Under the pieces are notes generated by a model. The model saw nothing but the letters and a program-made list of their open reading frames with translations, was not told where the DNA came from and did not search any database. Below are positions 52,485-62,201 of a stretch of 64,000 nucleotides of DNA, piece after piece. How positions within the stretch are numbered: position 1 is the first letter of the stretch; every line of letters starts with the position of its first letter. The DNA comes from Polyangia bacterium. Lineage in GTDB: Bacteria; Myxococcota_A; Polyangia; Nannocystales; Nannocystaceae. The DNA is taken from assembly GCA_030424595.1 (NCBI GenBank), contig JAUHWG010000008.1, positions 1-64,000 on the forward strand, written 5' to 3'. The position numbers were made by a program, and so were the translations under genes.

Positions 52485-53353
52485 GGCCGCAGGACGGTGT
52501 TGTCGATGAGGCGGACCTCGCCGCCGGCCCTGCTCGGGACGAAGGCCGCGACCGCGGCGAGCGCGGGGCGCTCGATCACCTCGATCGGCGAGAGCGCGTC
52601 GGCGTCGACGAGCTCGGCGTAGTCGATCCGCGCCGGGGCGAGGATCGCCGCGGCCCCCTCGAGGAGCGCCGAAGCGCGACGCTCACCGCCGACGAAGCGG
52701 CGGCGCAGCTCGGCGAGGAGGCGGGAGAGGTTGAGGGCGACATCGCGGGCGGCTGGGTCGAGGTTGGCGTTGCGGCTCGACATCGCCAGGCCGTCGGCCT
52801 CGCGGGTGATCGGCATCCCCAGCACCTCACCGCAGAGGTTGAGGTCGGCGTGCAGCCTGCGGAGGATCGCCAGCTGCTGGTAGTCCTTCTCGCCGAAGAT
52901 GCCGACGTCCGGGCGGAGCAGCCCCCAGAGCTTGGTGACGACCGTGCACACCCCGCGGAAGTGGTCCGGGCGGGAGCGGCCGCAGAGGTATTGGTCGAGC
53001 CCCTCGACCTCGACCCAGGTCCGCGAGCCGGCGTACATCTCGTTCGGATCGGTCGGGCAGAAGGCGACGTCGACCTCGGCGCGGCCGGCCTTCGCGAGAT
53101 CGCCGGCCTCATCGCGGGGGTACTGGTCGAGGTCCTCGCCCGGGCCGAACTGGGTCGGGTTGACGAAGATCGAGATCGCGACGACGCCGTCCTCGCCGAC
53201 CCGCCGCCGACCCTCACGCATGAGGTCGAGGTGACCTTCATGGAAGGATCCCATCGTCGGCACGAGGGCGACGCGGGGCCGATCCTCAAAGCGGCCGCGG
53301 TCGAGCTCGGCTCGCCAGGCGAGGGCTTCGCTGCGGGTGCGGAGGATGATCAT
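52481..53353 (-). CDS. panC: pantothenate synthetase
   Basis: 290 residues. It joins pantoate and beta-alanine with ATP to make pantothenate (CoA pathway). Motifs: V-P-T-M-G-S-F-H-E-G-H-L-D-L (HxGH adenylate site), S-I-F-V-N-P-T-Q-F-G, G-I-F-G-E-K-D-Y-Q-Q-L and S-S-R-N-A-N-L. The start overlaps the panB stop as ATGA, so the longer frame is rejected. Length is typical. Confidence 0.95.
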   Translation of the reverse strand: MIILRTRSEALAWRAELDRGRFEDRPRVALVPTMGSFHEGHLDLMREGRRRVGEDGVVAISIFVNPTQFGPGEDLDQYPRDEAGDLAKAGRAEVDVAFCPTDPNEMYAGSRTWVEVEGLDQYLCGRSRPDHFRGVCTVVTKLWGLLRPDVGIFGEKDYQQLAILRRLHADLNLCGEVLGMPITREADGLAMSSRNANLDPAARDVALNLSRLLAELRRRFVGGERRASALLEGAAAILAPARIDYAELVDADALSPIEVIERPALAAVAAFVPSRAGGEVRLIDNTVLRP

Positions 53354-54312
53354 TGGGGACCGTAGCCGCCGGCCTGGGCGGTCGGAGCCGGCGCTTGGTC
53401 GGGGGTCGACTCGGGGCTCGGGCTGCGCTTGCTCGCGGCGAAGGAGTGCTCGTCGCCGGGGAAGCTCCGGGAGCGGACCTCGCCGGCGTAGGCGGCGACC
53501 GCGTCCCGGACGACCGTCGAGAGATCGGCGAAGCGCTTGACGAAGCGGGGCTTGAAGCGATCCTCCAGGCCGAGCAGATCCTGGATCACCAGGACCTGGC
53601 CGTCGCATCCGACGCCGGCGCCGATGCCGATGGTCGGGATCTGCAGGGAGTCGCTGACCTCCTTGGCCAGGGGTGCAGGGACCCCTTCGATGACGATGGA
53701 GAAGGCGCCGGCCTCCTGCAGGCCGAGGGCGTCGCGGCGCAGGCGCTCGGCCGCGTCCTCCTCCCGCGCCTGGACCCGGAAACCGCCGAATTCATGGACA
53801 CTCTGCGGCGTAAGGCCGAGGTGCCCCATCACCGGGATCCCCGCTGAGACGATCCGACGGACGGTCGCCTCGCGATCAGCGCCGCCGCCTTCGAGCTTCA
53901 CCGCCGCGGCGCCGCCCTCCTGGATCAGCTTCCCCGCGGCGATGAGCGCCAGCTCCGAGCTCACCTGGTAGCTCATGAAGGGCATGTCAGCGACCAGGAG
54001 CGCGTGCCTAACCGTCCGCTGGACACAGCGCGAGTGGTACGCCATGTGCTCCAAGGTGACCTCGAGCGTGTGCGGGTGACCCTGCATCACCATCCCGAGG
54101 CTATCTCCGATCAGGATCACGTCGACCCCGGCCTCGTCGACGAGCCGGCCGAAGGTCGAGTCGTAGGCGGTGATCATGACGATGGGCTGGCCGTCACGCT
54201 TGAGCCGGATGAGCTCGGGCGCCGTCACAGGCTTGCGCTGACGGGCCTTCGCGGCCTTCGCAGGCTTCGCGGACGTGGCGGGCGAGGTCTCAGCGCTGAG
54301 CTTTGTGGGCAT
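53350..54312 (-). CDS. panB: 3-methyl-2-oxobutanoate hydroxymethyltransferase
   Basis: 320 residues. It transfers a hydroxymethyl group from 5,10-methylene-THF to ketoisovalerate, giving ketopantoate. I-T-A-Y-D-S-T-F, L-I-G-D-S-L-G-M-V-M-Q-G, A-V-K-L-E-G-G, G-H-L-G-L-T-P-Q and I-G-I-G-A-G are the usual barrel motifs with Mg-binding Asp residues. An N-terminal Ala/Lys-rich extension and a Pro/Ser-rich tail of about 40 residues are unusual additions. The first gene of the pan operon; TACTCT 10 nt upstream may be the -10. Confidence 0.95.
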   Translation of the reverse strand: MPTKLSAETSPATSAKPAKAAKARQRKPVTAPELIRLKRDGQPIVMITAYDSTFGRLVDEAGVDVILIGDSLGMVMQGHPHTLEVTLEHMAYHSRCVQRTVRHALLVADMPFMSYQVSSELALIAAGKLIQEGGAAAVKLEGGGADREATVRRIVSAGIPVMGHLGLTPQSVHEFGGFRVQAREEDAAERLRRDALGLQEAGAFSIVIEGVPAPLAKEVSDSLQIPTIGIGAGVGCDGQVLVIQDLLGLEDRFKPRFVKRFADLSTVVRDAVAAYAGEVRSRSFPGDEHSFAASKRSPSPESTPDQAPAPTAQAGGYGPQ

Positions 54313-54389
54313 TGGCGGGCGGAGAGTAACGCAACCGAGGGGGCGGAGCAGCGGCGTCATATCCGCTGTCGGCTGGAGTACCCCGGCAC

Positions 54390-54525
54390 CCGCTGGCGGA
54401 TTATGTGTGAGTACGCACACGTTTGTGAAATACGAGACTTACTAGTGATACTAATCAAGAGCTGTCGAAACTACCGCACAGCCTGTGTCGCTCGCGGCTC
54501 ATGCGAACACCCTCGAGAGGCTCGA
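54390..54525. promoter_or_regulatory. lower-GC regulatory spacer with imperfect palindrome
   Basis: Between divergent panB and module C the GC content falls clearly. GTGTGAGTACGCACAC (54405-54420) is a 16-bp palindrome with one mismatched pair. Further right, GAGAGG (54515-54520) is the ribosome site of the lipoprotein. GATACT near 54450 may be a -10, but no firm -35 was found. Confidence 0.4.
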
Positions 54526-55521
54526 ATGCTACGGATCGGGATTCCACTGCTCTCACTCCTCATGCTGACGGCCTGCAACGGTGGGTCTGAGGAGAGTACC
54601 GAGACCCAGACGAGCGAGGACTCTGCGTCGACCGACGCCTCGACGGGCGACACGGAGACGACCGCCGGCACCGACGGCACCGACGGCACCGACGGCGAGA
54701 CCACCGGGAGCACCGCCACGGGCGAGCCCGGCGGTGACCTTCGAGGAATCCTCAACTTCACCTACTACTCCGCCGACGCGGCGAGCGACGAGCCCCTCCT
54801 CGGGGTCGCCGGCGCCTACCGGATGGAGGAGCTCCCCGTCGCTGACATCTACGCGCTGATCGGCCTCCAGCTCCACCACCAGGCGGCGCCCGAGGCGGTC
54901 GACACCGTCGCCGAGTTCGCGCCCTCGCCCTTCGACTGGGGCCCCCCTGCCTCGTGGGTCGCGGCCGGCAACGGCGTCCGCTTTAGCAACGATGAGGCCG
55001 GCTCGGGACTCGCCTGCTTGACGATGGCGGACGACGCCTATCCCCTCTACCTCGCGGCCGAGAGCGACGCGCTGGATCCCGACTGTGCGCCGGACCCCGC
55101 GATCTGGTCGCCCGAGACGGCCTATGATCTGACCCTCTACGGCGGCGAGCTCTTCGACGATCTCATCGTCGACGCCGCGGTGAAGACCCCAGCCGCCCTC
55201 GAGATCAGCGCCCCCGATCTGAGCGTCTACAACCTCGAGGTCGACACGACCGTGCCCCTCGACCTGGCCTGGGGGGCAGGTTCTGATCCCGAGGCGCGGA
55301 TCGTCATCCGCCTCTGGGATCAGTACGGTCAGGGCGTGGTGGCGAGCGCTGCGGACGACGGTTCGTTCTCGATCCCGGCGGCCAACCTCGCCGCGCTCAG
55401 CGGCGGCCCCGGCTTCCTGACGGTCGCGCGGGAGCGTTCACGGACGATCAACTTCTCGGCCGGGAGCGTCGAGGCGCTCACGCGCTATGAAACCTGGGGC
55501 TACGTAGACCTGCTCGAGTAG
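54526..55521 (+). CDS. lipoprotein with Thr/Gly-rich tether (module C)
   Basis: 331 residues. LLSLLMLTAC is the lipobox. A tether with G-T-D-G-T-D-G-T-D-G repeats precedes a 250-residue domain with no recognised family: mostly beta, with a Cys pair and Y-D-L-T-L-Y-G-G-E-L-F near the middle, and strands such as I-V-I-R-L-W-D-Q-Y-G-Q-G. It might be a binding or recognition protein. The DUF1501 gene follows after 34 nt, so it is the first gene of the module C operon. Confidence 0.75.
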   Translation: MLRIGIPLLSLLMLTACNGGSEESTETQTSEDSASTDASTGDTETTAGTDGTDGTDGETTGSTATGEPGGDLRGILNFTYYSADAASDEPLLGVAGAYRMEELPVADIYALIGLQLHHQAAPEAVDTVAEFAPSPFDWGPPASWVAAGNGVRFSNDEAGSGLACLTMADDAYPLYLAAESDALDPDCAPDPAIWSPETAYDLTLYGGELFDDLIVDAAVKTPAALEISAPDLSVYNLEVDTTVPLDLAWGAGSDPEARIVIRLWDQYGQGVVASAADDGSFSIPAANLAALSGGPGFLTVARERSRTINFSAGSVEALTRYETWGYVDLLE

Positions 55522-55555
55522 GCGGGATCAACCCTTGCGAGGAGAGAGGCGAGGC

Positions 55556-57067
55556 ATGAAGCGACGAAATTTCCTCCGCGGCGGCGCGGTCGGGGCGGCA
55601 GCGGCAGGAGCCGCGACCTTCGGCATCCTCAAGTATCCGAGGCGGGCCTTGGCCGGCTGGGGCGAGTGGCCAGGCGACAAGATGGAGGCTCTGATCCCGG
55701 CCGAGCGCCAGGCGGAGAGCGTCCTCGAGGTCTTCCTCTACGGGGGCATGAACGCCTTCGACACCTTCTATACGGTGCCGAGCTGGGGCCAGGGTCAGCA
55801 GACCTTCCTCAACGCCTTCCTCGCCGAGACCGAGGCGAGGTTCCAGAGCTGTGGCTTTAGCGGAGAGCTGAGCGAGCCCTTCGCCGACGACGCCAACGGC
55901 GTCGAGGTCCACCTCGGACCGTGGACGACCCCGCTGCGGGAGCGGCCGGACATCGTCGAGCGGATGCGGGTGATCGTCCAGCGTCACGACTCGCTGCCGC
56001 ACGAGGGCGCCAACCCCTTCGCCCTCACCGGCTCGCGCCTCGGCTCGCCTCGGCTCGCGGGGGTCGGCGCCGCGATCCAGCGCCACGCGCTCGAGCGACC
56101 CGGGGGCCTGCGCTCCACCCCCTACGCCTACGTGCTCTACCCGGGCGTCGACTTTCCGACCGACAACGTCAAGGCGGCCTCCTCGGTCGGCCTCCACCCC
56201 GGCTCGGCGCGGCCGCTCAGCGTCACGGTCGACTCCAACTCCGAGCTGAGCAACCTCTTGGCCCGCAACGGCGTCGGCGACAGGCGGGGCGAGTTCGACG
56301 CGGCCGTCGACCACTACCTCCGCGACTACGAGTCCCGCTTCCGCCCCGGTGGCAAGGGCGCGGCGACCCGCTCGGCGGAGCGCAACAACTACGGCTACGC
56401 CCACTTCGCCCGCCGCTCAGCCCAGGAGCTGCAGGACGTGCTGGCGCCGGACCTCTTTCAGGTGGTCCAGGGCCAAGAGTGCAGCTTCGACGAGATCGAC
56501 ATGCCGGCGATGCAGGCCCGCCTGGCGGCGAGCTTGCTGACCCGCGCGGAGGATCGGCCCCGCTACGTCCAGTGGATCGACGGCGGTCTCCGCCCCCACC
56601 CGGCGGCCGGTCATGACACCCACCAAAAGCACGTCCAGTACGCCTCGTCGAACGTCAGCCACACGCTGCGCCAGCTCGCGGCGATCATCAACGAGCCCGG
56701 CGAGAACGACCCCGGCAAGATCGACCTCGACAGGACGATGATCGTCCTCAACACCGAGTTCGGGCGCACCCCCTACGTCCAGGGTCAGGACGGCCTCAAC
56801 CACTGGCCGCAGGGGATGGTCAACGTGATCATCGGCGGCCCGGTCACCTCGGCGGAGCGCGGGATCTACGGGGCGATCACCGAGGATCAGGGCTTCTCCG
56901 AGACCTGGGTGTCGCCGGCAGAGAACCGGATGATGGTGATGATGGCGCTCGGGATCTACCCCTTCTCGTCGCAGACCTTCGCGGTCGGCGACGTCGGGGG
57001 CGGGGTCGCCAACGAGCTTGAGGCGGCCAAGCGCCTCAAGGAGATCTACCTCGGGATCAAGGCCTAA
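55556..57067 (+). CDS. Tat-exported DUF1501 protein (module C)
   Basis: 503 residues. M-K-R-R-N-F-L-R-G-G is a twin-arginine signal. V-L-E-V-F-L-Y-G-G-M-N-A-F-D-T-F-Y opens the domain; A-A-G-H-D-T-H, M-I-V-L-N-T-E-F-G-R-T-P and L-N-H-W-P-Q-G complete the DUF1501 motif set. It is about 80 residues longer than the module A homologue, mostly in the middle. A GA-rich ribosome site (GAGAGAGGCGAGG) precedes the ATG. The heme lipoprotein gene starts 10 nt after its stop. Confidence 0.9.
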   Translation: MKRRNFLRGGAVGAAAAGAATFGILKYPRRALAGWGEWPGDKMEALIPAERQAESVLEVFLYGGMNAFDTFYTVPSWGQGQQTFLNAFLAETEARFQSCGFSGELSEPFADDANGVEVHLGPWTTPLRERPDIVERMRVIVQRHDSLPHEGANPFALTGSRLGSPRLAGVGAAIQRHALERPGGLRSTPYAYVLYPGVDFPTDNVKAASSVGLHPGSARPLSVTVDSNSELSNLLARNGVGDRRGEFDAAVDHYLRDYESRFRPGGKGAATRSAERNNYGYAHFARRSAQELQDVLAPDLFQVVQGQECSFDEIDMPAMQARLAASLLTRAEDRPRYVQWIDGGLRPHPAAGHDTHQKHVQYASSNVSHTLRQLAAIINEPGENDPGKIDLDRTMIVLNTEFGRTPYVQGQDGLNHWPQGMVNVIIGGPVTSAERGIYGAITEDQGFSETWVSPAENRMMVMMALGIYPFSSQTFAVGDVGGGVANELEAAKRLKEIYLGIKA

Positions 57068-57077
57068 GGCGGAGGCG

Positions 57078-59249
57078 ATGATGCGACAGACACTGATCAG
57101 CAACACGGGCCGACTCCTGACGATCGCCGGGCTTTGCGGCCTGACCCTGGGCTTGGGCGCCTGCAACGGCGACGAGCCGGTGGCGAGCGCGACCGAGTCC
57201 TCGGGCGACGCGAGCGACGGCACCGACACCGGCGGCGGCACGGACACGGAGGGCGGCACGGACACCGTGAGCTCCGCCGGCGAGACGACCACCGACTCCG
57301 GCGGCCCCGACTCTGGCGAGCCCGACGGGATGGGCGACGCCGAGGAACTCTGCGACGCCGGCGACGAGGCCTGGGTCAAGCAGGCGGTGCCGCTGATCCA
57401 GGGCCGCAAGCCGGAGGGCATGCGCGAGGTCAGGCTCCTCGTCAGCATGATCGAGCAGATCGACGAGAGCGGCGGCGATGGCCGCGAGGTGGTCGCCCGC
57501 GGCCTCGCGAGCGGTGACGCCTACATCGACCGCTGGTACGACGTCTTCTTTGAGCAGCTCCGGATCAACCGGATCGAGATCAAGGCGAATTTTGCCTGCT
57601 ACGGCGTCCGCTCGAGCGCCGCCGACGACGGCGATCTCGCGGCCTTCATCCGCGACAACGATCCGACCGGGCCGGGCTTTGGCTCATCCTTCTCGGTCCG
57701 CGACGTGATCGAGAGCTCGCTCCGCCTCGACGACATCACCCCGGCCTACCGCGCCGATCTCTTCGCCCGGATGGGCCGCCCGCTGCAGGGCGCCAACGTC
57801 AGCCAGACCGAGCTCGAGATCGTCCGCCGCGCCAACTACGGCGAGATCTTTGAGACCGCCTACCTCGGGCGGCGGATCGGCTGCCTCGAGTGCCACAACT
57901 CCGAGGAGTCGGTCACCTTCAACCCGGACCCGGAGCAGAACCACTTCTGGGCGATCCCTGGGAAGTTCGAGCGGGCGATCTACGGCGACGCGAAGGGCCG
58001 ACCCGAGGCGGAGCTCTACGCGGCCTTTCGCTGGGCCGGCTTTGTCCTGGAGAACGGCGGGACCCAGCCTTGGGGGATGAGCTCCGCCTGCGGGACCTTC
58101 GCCCAGGACCACAACGGCGACCTGCTCGGCGACGCCGGCTACCTCGGCGGCGAGCTCCCGGCCGCGGCCCAGCTCTTCGACATCGACCCGCTCTTCAGGG
58201 AGGGCCTCAGCGAGATCGCGGAGTCGGGGCTGGTCACCGGCCGCGACATGGCGGTCGACGCTGACCAGTCATTGGCGTTCCTCTTGGCGGTCAACATCAC
58301 CAACAACGTCTGGAAGGAGATGATGGGCTATCCGCTGACCCTCGCCCACTCCTTCCCGCGCAACGAGAAGCAGCTCGAGATCCTCCAGGAGCTCAGCGAG
58401 CTCTTCATCGCCGAGCGCTTCTCGGTCCGCGAGCTCCTGGTCGCGATCGCGACCCACCCCTACTTCAACCAGGACGCGCCCGACGCCTGCGGCGCGAGCT
58501 CGGCCTACAACCTCCAGCCGGTCTGGGATCCCTTCTCGGTGACCGCCGGGGATCCGACCGCGCGGCTCAACAGCGTCGGCGACAGGGTCCAGCGCTACAG
58601 CGCCTGGGTGCTCGTCGACTCCGCGGCGCGGACGATGTGGTGGGACCGGCCGCAGCGGATAGGCGACGGCGGGATCCCAGCCTACGGGTTCCTCCGCGAC
58701 CAGGGGATCTTCGTCAAGGACGCGCTCCCCGGCTTCAACGGCGTCGACCTCGGCTCGCTCCTGTCTTGGGAGGAGCGGATGGCCAAGGGCAACAGCCCCA
58801 ACCTCGGGGGCGAGTGCACCGGGCCGCTCGGGGGTGAGTGTGCCGAGTTCGAGTGGATCGAGCTCATGCTCAACGACGGCGCCGGACAGGGCGCGACGCT
58901 CCGCGACGCCGCGATCGCGATCAAGGACCGCCTGATCACCGAGCCCGAGATCGCGTCGAAGGCGGAGGAAGAGGTGATCGCTGGGGTCTTCGGCCTCGAC
59001 CTCGACCTCGGCATCACGGAGGCCGACGCCGGTCTCGTCGAGGCCGGCGCGCGGCGCTACGCGGGGCTCCTGCTCAACACCCCGCAGTTCATGCTCGCGG
59101 GCGTCCCGAGCCGTACGCAGGATCCCGCAGCGGACCCGTCGATCGTCGTCGCCGGCACCGGCACCCTTGAGCTGTGCGAGGCGCTCGCTCCGGCGATCCT
59201 CGGCGACTTCACCTGGCAGTGCGCCGCCGACGGGGTGAAGCTCGAGTAG
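57078..59249 (+). CDS. one-heme DUF1549-like lipoprotein (module C)
   Basis: 723 residues. LTLGLGAC is the lipobox, then a Thr/Gly-rich tether. R-R-I-G-C-L-E-C-H-N-S-E is the heme c site. V-A-R-G-L-A-S-G-D-A-Y-I-D-R-W-Y-D resembles the start of DUF1549, and R-E-L-L-V-A-I-A-T-H-P-Y-F-N and L-L-L-N-T-P-Q-F-M-L-A-G are typical of PSD1/DUF1585-like ends. The pairing with a DUF1501 protein matches planctomycetal DUF1501/DUF1549 pairs. GGAGGC lies just upstream, favouring ATG 57081 or 57078. Confidence 0.8.
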   Translation: MMRQTLISNTGRLLTIAGLCGLTLGLGACNGDEPVASATESSGDASDGTDTGGGTDTEGGTDTVSSAGETTTDSGGPDSGEPDGMGDAEELCDAGDEAWVKQAVPLIQGRKPEGMREVRLLVSMIEQIDESGGDGREVVARGLASGDAYIDRWYDVFFEQLRINRIEIKANFACYGVRSSAADDGDLAAFIRDNDPTGPGFGSSFSVRDVIESSLRLDDITPAYRADLFARMGRPLQGANVSQTELEIVRRANYGEIFETAYLGRRIGCLECHNSEESVTFNPDPEQNHFWAIPGKFERAIYGDAKGRPEAELYAAFRWAGFVLENGGTQPWGMSSACGTFAQDHNGDLLGDAGYLGGELPAAAQLFDIDPLFREGLSEIAESGLVTGRDMAVDADQSLAFLLAVNITNNVWKEMMGYPLTLAHSFPRNEKQLEILQELSELFIAERFSVRELLVAIATHPYFNQDAPDACGASSAYNLQPVWDPFSVTAGDPTARLNSVGDRVQRYSAWVLVDSAARTMWWDRPQRIGDGGIPAYGFLRDQGIFVKDALPGFNGVDLGSLLSWEERMAKGNSPNLGGECTGPLGGECAEFEWIELMLNDGAGQGATLRDAAIAIKDRLITEPEIASKAEEEVIAGVFGLDLDLGITEADAGLVEAGARRYAGLLLNTPQFMLAGVPSRTQDPAADPSIVVAGTGTLELCEALAPAILGDFTWQCAADGVKLE

Positions 59250-59393
59250 TCCGCCGCCGAAGAGCGGAGCGGACAAACGGGCCTGCGAGCCCGGCCGAGC
59301 CTGTGGCGATCCTCGCCATGGACTCGTCTCGTTCAACCCGTGCGATCAACCTGTCTACGGGGGCACACTAAAGAATGGAGGCGCCCAGGGCCC

Positions 59394-60728
59394 CTAGCTG
59401 CACTCGCAGACGAGGTTGACCAGGCCCAGCGTGTTCTCGGCGAAGTTGGTGATCCGGCAGGGACCACCGTCACAGACAGTGTTCGGGATCTGGGCGCCGT
59501 AGGGCGAGCAGCCCTGGAACTTGTGCATCTTCGGGTAGTTCGGGTAGGGCGTCACGTCGATGTAGTAGCCCGGCTTGGCGGTGCACGTGTTTCCGTAGAA
59601 GCGTTGGCAGAAGTAGGCCGCGTCGGTCACGTTGTTGCCGGCGCAGCCGACCGAGCAGCACCCCTGGGTGATGAAGTGGTTGCTCGTCATCCCGGCGAAG
59701 GTGTGCTGCGGGCCATAGGTGACCGTGGTGACCTTGCACTGGCCGGCGACGCACTCCTCGTCGTCGTCGCAGGAGTTGTTGCAGGCGCCGCAGTTGTTCG
59801 GGTCGCTGCTCGTGCTGGTCTCGCAGCCGTCGCTCTCGCTGTTGTTGCAATTGCCAAAGCCGCTGTTGCAGGCGACGGAGCAGTTGTTGCAGCTGCCGTT
59901 TTGTACCGGGCTGCCGTCGCAGGGCTCGACGCCGCTGTGGATGAACCCATCGCCACACTTCGCCGGCGTGCAGGTGGTCAGGCAGGCGTCGGTGTTGACC
60001 AGGTTGCCGTCGTCGCAGAGCTCTACGCCCTGCTGGACGATGCTATCGCCGCACTTCGCCGCGACGCAGGTGTTTAGACAGGCGTCGTTGTCGCTGTCAT
60101 TGCCGTCGTCGCAGCCCTCGCCGGGCTGGACGATCCCGTCGCCGCAGCCCGGGTTGGTGCACAGGTTGGTGCAGGAGTCGTCATTGTTGAGGTTGCCGTC
60201 GTCGCACTCCTCGCCGGGCTGGACGATGCCATCGCCGCAGCCGGGGAGCTGACAGCTCTTGGTGCAGGCGTCATCGTCGATCATGTTGCCGTCGTCACAG
60301 GCCTCGACGCCGACGTGGACATGTCCGTCGCCGCAGCTCGCGGGCACACACCCGTCGGTGCAGGCGTCGCTGTTGCTGTAGTTGCCGTCGTCGCAGGTCT
60401 CGCCGGCCTCGACGATCCCATTGCCACACTCCGCCGGACCGTCGCCGGTCGTCATCGGCCCGGAGTCGGAGTCGGAGTCGCTGTCGGAGCTGCCGTCGCT
60501 GTCGTCACCGGAGCTGCTCCCGCCGCCGGAGCCCATGCTCTCGCCGTCGGAGTCGCCGTCAGATCCGGAGTCGGAGTCGGAGTCGCCGGTGCCCACCGTC
60601 GTGTCGGTCGACTGAACGCTCTGACCGGCGGAGAGCGCGGCCTGGAAGCTGTCGTTATCACCCTCCGAGCAGCCGCATAGGATCAAGATCGGGAGGGCGA
60701 GCGTGAGTCGAGCCGGGAGCGAGAGCAC
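59394..60728 (-). CDS. DUF4215-repeat lipoprotein
   Basis: 444 residues from a GTG. ILILCGC is the lipobox; a Ser/Asp/Gly tether with DSDSDSDS follows. Six DUF4215 repeats ([10 protein letters not shown]-x-C-D-D-G-N type) are followed by a Cys-rich part with C-N-N-C, C-G-A-C and C-C-S-V-G-C, and a 100-residue C-terminal domain of unknown type ending in CECS. No enzyme motif is visible. It is likely exposed on the surface and heavily disulfide-bonded. Confidence 0.8.
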   Translation of the reverse strand: MLSLPARLTLALPILILCGCSEGDNDSFQAALSAGQSVQSTDTTVGTGDSDSDSGSDGDSDGESMGSGGGSSSGDDSDGSSDSDSDSDSGPMTTGDGPAECGNGIVEAGETCDDGNYSNSDACTDGCVPASCGDGHVHVGVEACDDGNMIDDDACTKSCQLPGCGDGIVQPGEECDDGNLNNDDSCTNLCTNPGCGDGIVQPGEGCDDGNDSDNDACLNTCVAAKCGDSIVQQGVELCDDGNLVNTDACLTTCTPAKCGDGFIHSGVEPCDGSPVQNGSCNNCSVACNSGFGNCNNSESDGCETSTSSDPNNCGACNNSCDDDEECVAGQCKVTTVTYGPQHTFAGMTSNHFITQGCCSVGCAGNNVTDAAYFCQRFYGNTCTAKPGYYIDVTPYPNYPKMHKFQGCSPYGAQIPNTVCDGGPCRITNFAENTLGLVNLVCECS

Positions 60729-61052
60729 CGCGAAACGCTATGCTGTGCGGGGGCAGGTTGGCAAACACGAGGGCTCTTCGGTGTGTATGCAAGGATAAAT
60801 GTGTAGTGTAAACGGCGATCGCTGCAGTCGGGAGCGGATGGGTCGCGATGAGGGCGCTACGGTCGTCGATCTCCGAGGAGCAGCGCTGCGCTGGCGAGCG
60901 AGCTCCGCATCGGACCCTCCGATGTGGCGTAGCGCCCTTCGCACCGCGCGGGCCCGTGGTCCCAGCGACGGCAGCGATCGGCGAGGAGAGGACGAGCGCG
61001 CTCGCCGGCTCCCGGTCTGCGGCGTCTGTCGAGCGGCCGCTCTCGCGATCGA
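60729..61052. other. spacer between two minus-strand lipoprotein genes
   Basis: No supported gene. The left 80 bases are less GC-rich and include the promoter at 60735-60764. The rest shows no hairpin or repeat that I can define. Confidence 0.5.
60735..60764 (-). promoter_or_regulatory. putative promoter of the DUF4215 lipoprotein
   Basis: On the minus strand TTGCCA (60764-60759), 18 nt, TAGCGT (60740-60735), then 6 nt to the GTG start. Both boxes are good matches and the spacing is standard, so this is one of the best examples of the leaderless layout. Confidence 0.55.
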
Positions 61053-62195
61053 CTACGGAGACGAGCAGGACTTCGCCGGCATCGCCGCGATCCACTCCCG
61101 GATCAGCTCGACCCCCTGGACGTCGATCACCCGGTTGGGCAGCTCCGGCATCTTGATGTCCGGATCGAGCGAGTTCATCCGGTAGACGACGATGCTCCCG
61201 TCCGGGTCGCCGGGGGTGATGTCATGGCTATTGCCGCCCGCGCCGGGACCTGCCGCCGCCGGGAGCTTGCAGATGCCGATCTTCGACGGCTCCTCCTCCC
61301 ACTCGAGGAAGACCAGGCCGCTCTTGCTGGCGCCGCCGCCGTCACGGTGGCAGTGCGAGCAGTTGGCGTGGAGGTAGGCGCGGGCGCGGGCGTCGAGGTC
61401 GGCGCTCTCGTCCATCGGCTGGGCGAAGCGATGGAGCCCCTCGGGGGCCGGCGGTGGGCTGTCAAAGAGGCCCTGGTCGGCGAGCCAGGTGATCTGATTG
61501 ATCGGGGCGCCGTCGACCTCGATCTCGAGGTTCATCTGCTCCGAGATCGGGCCGAGCAGCTCGAGGGCGTCGTCGAGCTCGTGGCAGTTGCCGCACTGAT
61601 CGGTGTTGGGGACGATGTACTCCTCGACCTTGGCCTCGCCGCCCTCGTCGATGAAGTCGACGTTGATCCGGGCCCCGGTCTTGAGCAGCGTCGCCTCAGC
61701 CTGGGCGTCGTCCCAGACGTAGGTGATCGGCGTCCACGCGTCGTTCTCACGGATGAGGAGGCGCGTCTCGATGATCCGGGCGCCGGCGTCGGGGTCGCGA
61801 CGATCGTGGTCAAAGAAGAACGTCTTGATGATGATCGTCCCCTCAGGGAACTCCCACGCGTCGCGATCGGCGTAGGTGATCGAGCCGCCCTCGGGGAGGA
61901 CGATGTAGCGGCCCTTGCCCGCCTGGTCGGACCACAGCGGCGCGGCGACGGTGTAGGGGACGACCCCGTCCTTGGGGGTCTGATCGACCAGCTCCCCCTG
62001 GAAGAAGTCGTAGTCGCTGAGCTTGGGCAGCGGCAGCTCGCCCTCTTGAGGGCAGCGGGTCGCTCCGTCGCAGGGATCGGGCTCCAGCTCTGCGGTCTCC
62101 GTACAGCCCGAGCTGAGCGGCAGGCTGACAGCGACGCAGAGGAGCAGCCCCGCAGCCGCGCGGGTGGAGGGGGAGCGGTGGGGTCGGGGCGGCAC
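61053..62195 (-). CDS. diheme c-type cytochrome, SO2930/TIGR03806 type
   Basis: 380 residues from a GTG. LPLSSGC is the lipobox. The N-terminal part has L-S-D-Y-D-F-F-Q and D-G-V-V-P-Y-T-V-A-A-P-L-W-S-D, typical of this family. Two heme sites follow: Q-C-G-N-C-H near residue 200 and N-C-S-H-C-H near residue 275, and a late M-P-E-L-P gives a Met ligand. The family always occurs with a parallel beta-helix partner, which lies immediately upstream (6 nt). It probably passes electrons in the periplasm in relation to the substrate of that partner. Confidence 0.85.
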   Translation of the reverse strand: MPPRPHRSPSTRAAAGLLLCVAVSLPLSSGCTETAELEPDPCDGATRCPQEGELPLPKLSDYDFFQGELVDQTPKDGVVPYTVAAPLWSDQAGKGRYIVLPEGGSITYADRDAWEFPEGTIIIKTFFFDHDRRDPDAGARIIETRLLIRENDAWTPITYVWDDAQAEATLLKTGARINVDFIDEGGEAKVEEYIVPNTDQCGNCHELDDALELLGPISEQMNLEIEVDGAPINQITWLADQGLFDSPPPAPEGLHRFAQPMDESADLDARARAYLHANCSHCHRDGGGASKSGLVFLEWEEEPSKIGICKLPAAAGPGAGGNSHDITPGDPDGSIVVYRMNSLDPDIKMPELPNRVIDVQGVELIREWIAAMPAKSCSSP

Positions 62196-62201
62196 GGCGG
62201 T

